Source: Sinisalibacter aestuarii
GTDB lineage: Bacteria; Pseudomonadota; Alphaproteobacteria; Rhodobacterales; Rhodobacteraceae
Reading direction: 5' to 3'
DNA length: 64,000 nucleotides
Assembly (NCBI RefSeq): GCF_027923545.1
Contig: NZ_BROH01000002.1
Coordinates: 186,001-250,000 of the forward strand
Under the pieces are notes generated by a model. That model did not search any database. It saw nothing but the letters and a program-made list of their open reading frames with translations, and had not been told where the DNA came from. Made by a program: the position numbers and the translations under genes. Within the stretch, counting starts at the first letter, position 1. Every line of letters begins with the position of its first letter. Of the stretch, positions 63,116-64,000 are shown piece after piece.

Positions 63116-63468
63116 TTCAGCTCCGTGAATTTCGAGATGTCGAGGCTGTGGCGGATGCGGAACAGCCGGTAGGCATAGGCCAGCATCAGGGCGGTGACGC
63201 CGAGGCCGATGACGATGGCGGTGAGCACGAGCGCCTGCGGCACCGGGTCGATCACCCGTGCGGCGGCATCGGCCACCGGCACGGCGCTATCCATGATCGG
63301 CGCGGTGCGCCCGGGCATGTAGCCGACCGAGACGAGCACCACGTTCACGCCGGTGCTGGCAATGGTGAAGCCCAGGATCATCCGCAGGATGTTGCGGTGG
63401 GTGAGCGCGCCGTAAAGCCCCATCAGGATCAGCGCGAAGCCCGTGGCCATGGCGATGGTCGGCAGCAT
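63109..63468 (-). CDS. MrpC/MnhC-like (NuoK-type) subunit
   Basis: The 119-residue protein has three spans and the MrpC/NuoK pattern ('LILMGLYGALTHRNILRMILGFTIASTGVNVVLV' read in pieces). It is part of the Mrp-like ion module of the complex. Its start shares one base with the stop of the MrpB-like gene and its end overlaps the antiporter gene by 7 nt. The C-terminal 'SLDISKFTELKW' is a charged tail. Confidence 0.88.
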   Translation of the reverse strand: MLPTIAMATGFALILMGLYGALTHRNILRMILGFTIASTGVNVVLVSVGYMPGRTAPIMDSAVPVADAAARVIDPVPQALVLTAIVIGLGVTALMLAYAYRLFRIRHSLDISKFTELKW

Positions 63469-64000
63469 CAGGCATCCTCCGTTTCTTCGAGGCTTTCGAG
63501 GATCGAGCTGAACTCGGCCCCCACTTTCAGCCCGATCAGGGTGTAGATCAGCGGAATCGCACCCGCCGACAAAAGCGCACCGAAAGTGCCAAGCGGCAGG
63601 ATGCGGTTGTCGAGGAAGCCGCCGGCAAGCACGATCCCGGCAATGCCGATGAGCACATAGACAAGGCCCGACACGCTCTCGACCCGGCTGATCAGCGCGT
63701 GGCCGAAGCGGCGCTTCGGTTCGGCCAGAAGCAGAAGCAGGATGCCCGAGGCCAGGATCGCCCCGCCCTGGAAGCCGCCGCCGGGGGTGAGGTGGCCGTT
63801 GACGAAGACGTAAGCCCCGAACAGCATGATGATCGGCAGGAGCATTTTCGTGCCGGTCTGCAGCAGCTCGCCCGAGGGCAGGAAGCCCGAGCCGGAGCCG
63901 CCACGCGGCGCCTTCGACTGCCCCAGCACCAGCGCCACGATGGCGGCGGTGAGGAAGAGCACGGTGACCTCGCCCAGCGTGTCGAGCCCGCGATAGGTGA
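63468..64000 (-). CDS. MrpB/MnhB-like subunit with MbhE-type N-terminal segment, 5' end off the window
   Basis: The visible 177 residues have an N-terminal 'YRGLDTLGEVTVLFLTAA' segment, typical of the MbhE/MrpA C-terminal region, followed by an MnhB domain ('HLTPGGGFQGGAILASG'). The frame is open to the right edge, so the start lies outside; the GTG at 63962 is not the true start because the conserved segment continues upstream. Further Mrp-like genes (E, F, G, D) are expected to the right. Confidence 0.85.
   Translation of the reverse strand, partial: TYRGLDTLGEVTVLFLTAAIVALVLGQSKAPRGGSGSGFLPSGELLQTGTKMLLPIIMLFGAYVFVNGHLTPGGGFQGGAILASGILLLLLAEPKRRFGHALISRVESVSGLVYVLIGIAGIVLAGGFLDNRILPLGTFGALLSAGAIPLIYTLIGLKVGAEFSSILESLEETEDA

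Noticed and set aside
54363-64000. Ordinary respiratory complex I (nuo) operon
   Set aside because: No NuoE, NuoF or NuoG gene is present, Mrp-type B and C subunits are included, and the gene order is H-H'-M-J-K-L-N as in Mbx.

Overview
The window is GC-rich, tightly packed DNA with many 1-8 nt gene overlaps. Housekeeping proteins (L33, GatCA, XerC, IleS, ParE, TruA), an alphaproteobacterial-type RNase P RNA, a Pcs-type phosphatidylcholine synthase and DUF484 together point to an alphaproteobacterium, most likely a member of the Rhodobacteraceae/Rhodobacterales. That placement is from protein character only; no 16S rRNA or tRNA gene was seen.

Layout. (1) 1-14.4 kb is core chromosome: a BI-1 family membrane protein, SGNH hydrolase, a tiny membrane protein, rpmG, a VOC protein, rnpB, an AmpD-like amidase coupled to a lipoprotein, gatCA, DUF484, xerC, an EF-hand protein, pcs, an outer-membrane barrel, a methylated-DNA repair protein and ileS. 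(2) 14.7-22.3 kb holds DUF2339 and DUF2269 membrane proteins and a four-gene overlapping run ending the YcjX/YcjF pair. (3) 22.5-26.9 kb holds truA, a phd-doc toxin-antitoxin pair with a readable promoter/operator, parE and a small secreted protein. (4) 27.0-32.0 kb is a complete group 3b type (NADP-linked, sulfhydrogenase-like) [NiFe] hydrogenase operon, hydB - cNMP-domain protein - hydG - hydD - hydA - maturation protease, with an FNR-like box upstream. (5) 32-38 kb has a cardiolipin synthase-like PLD enzyme and glucosylglycerate genes: a HAD phosphatase (gpgP/mpgP type), a GT81 synthase (gpgS type) and a GH13_18 phosphorylase. (6) 38-46.8 kb has envelope and secreted proteins (Sel1 repeats, UbiA prenyltransferase, a long Ala/Pro-rich protein, a SUMF1-like protein, an unknown 586-residue secreted protein) and UDP-galactopyranose mutase. 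(7) 46.9-54.2 kb is a LacI-controlled ABC sugar importer operon that includes a GH63 glucosylglycerate/mannosylglycerate hydrolase. (8) 54.3-64.0 kb is a minus-strand operon running off the right edge. It encodes an Mbx/Mbs-type respiratory complex: Mrp-like subunits, two antiporter modules fused in one 1045-residue chain, NuoH-, NuoB-, NuoC- and NuoD-like subunits, a NuoI-like ferredoxin fused to a GltD/NfnB-type flavoprotein, and a ferritin-like protein.

How the parts may work together. The NuoD-like subunit keeps an N-terminal CxxC but has no C-terminal DPCxxC, so the large complex is probably not a hydrogenase. Its fused GltD-like arm suggests that NAD(P)H or ferredoxin electrons enter there and drive ion movement through the Mrp/antiporter subunits. 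The hydrogenase 22 kb away would exchange electrons between H2 and NADP(H), so the two could share the NADPH pool; this link is inference. The glucosylglycerate genes and the GH63/ABC operon suggest that the cell makes, imports and breaks down this compatible solute. No CRISPR array, prophage or insertion sequence was seen. Two copies of a dispersed GC-rich hairpin repeat and several other palindromes are present.
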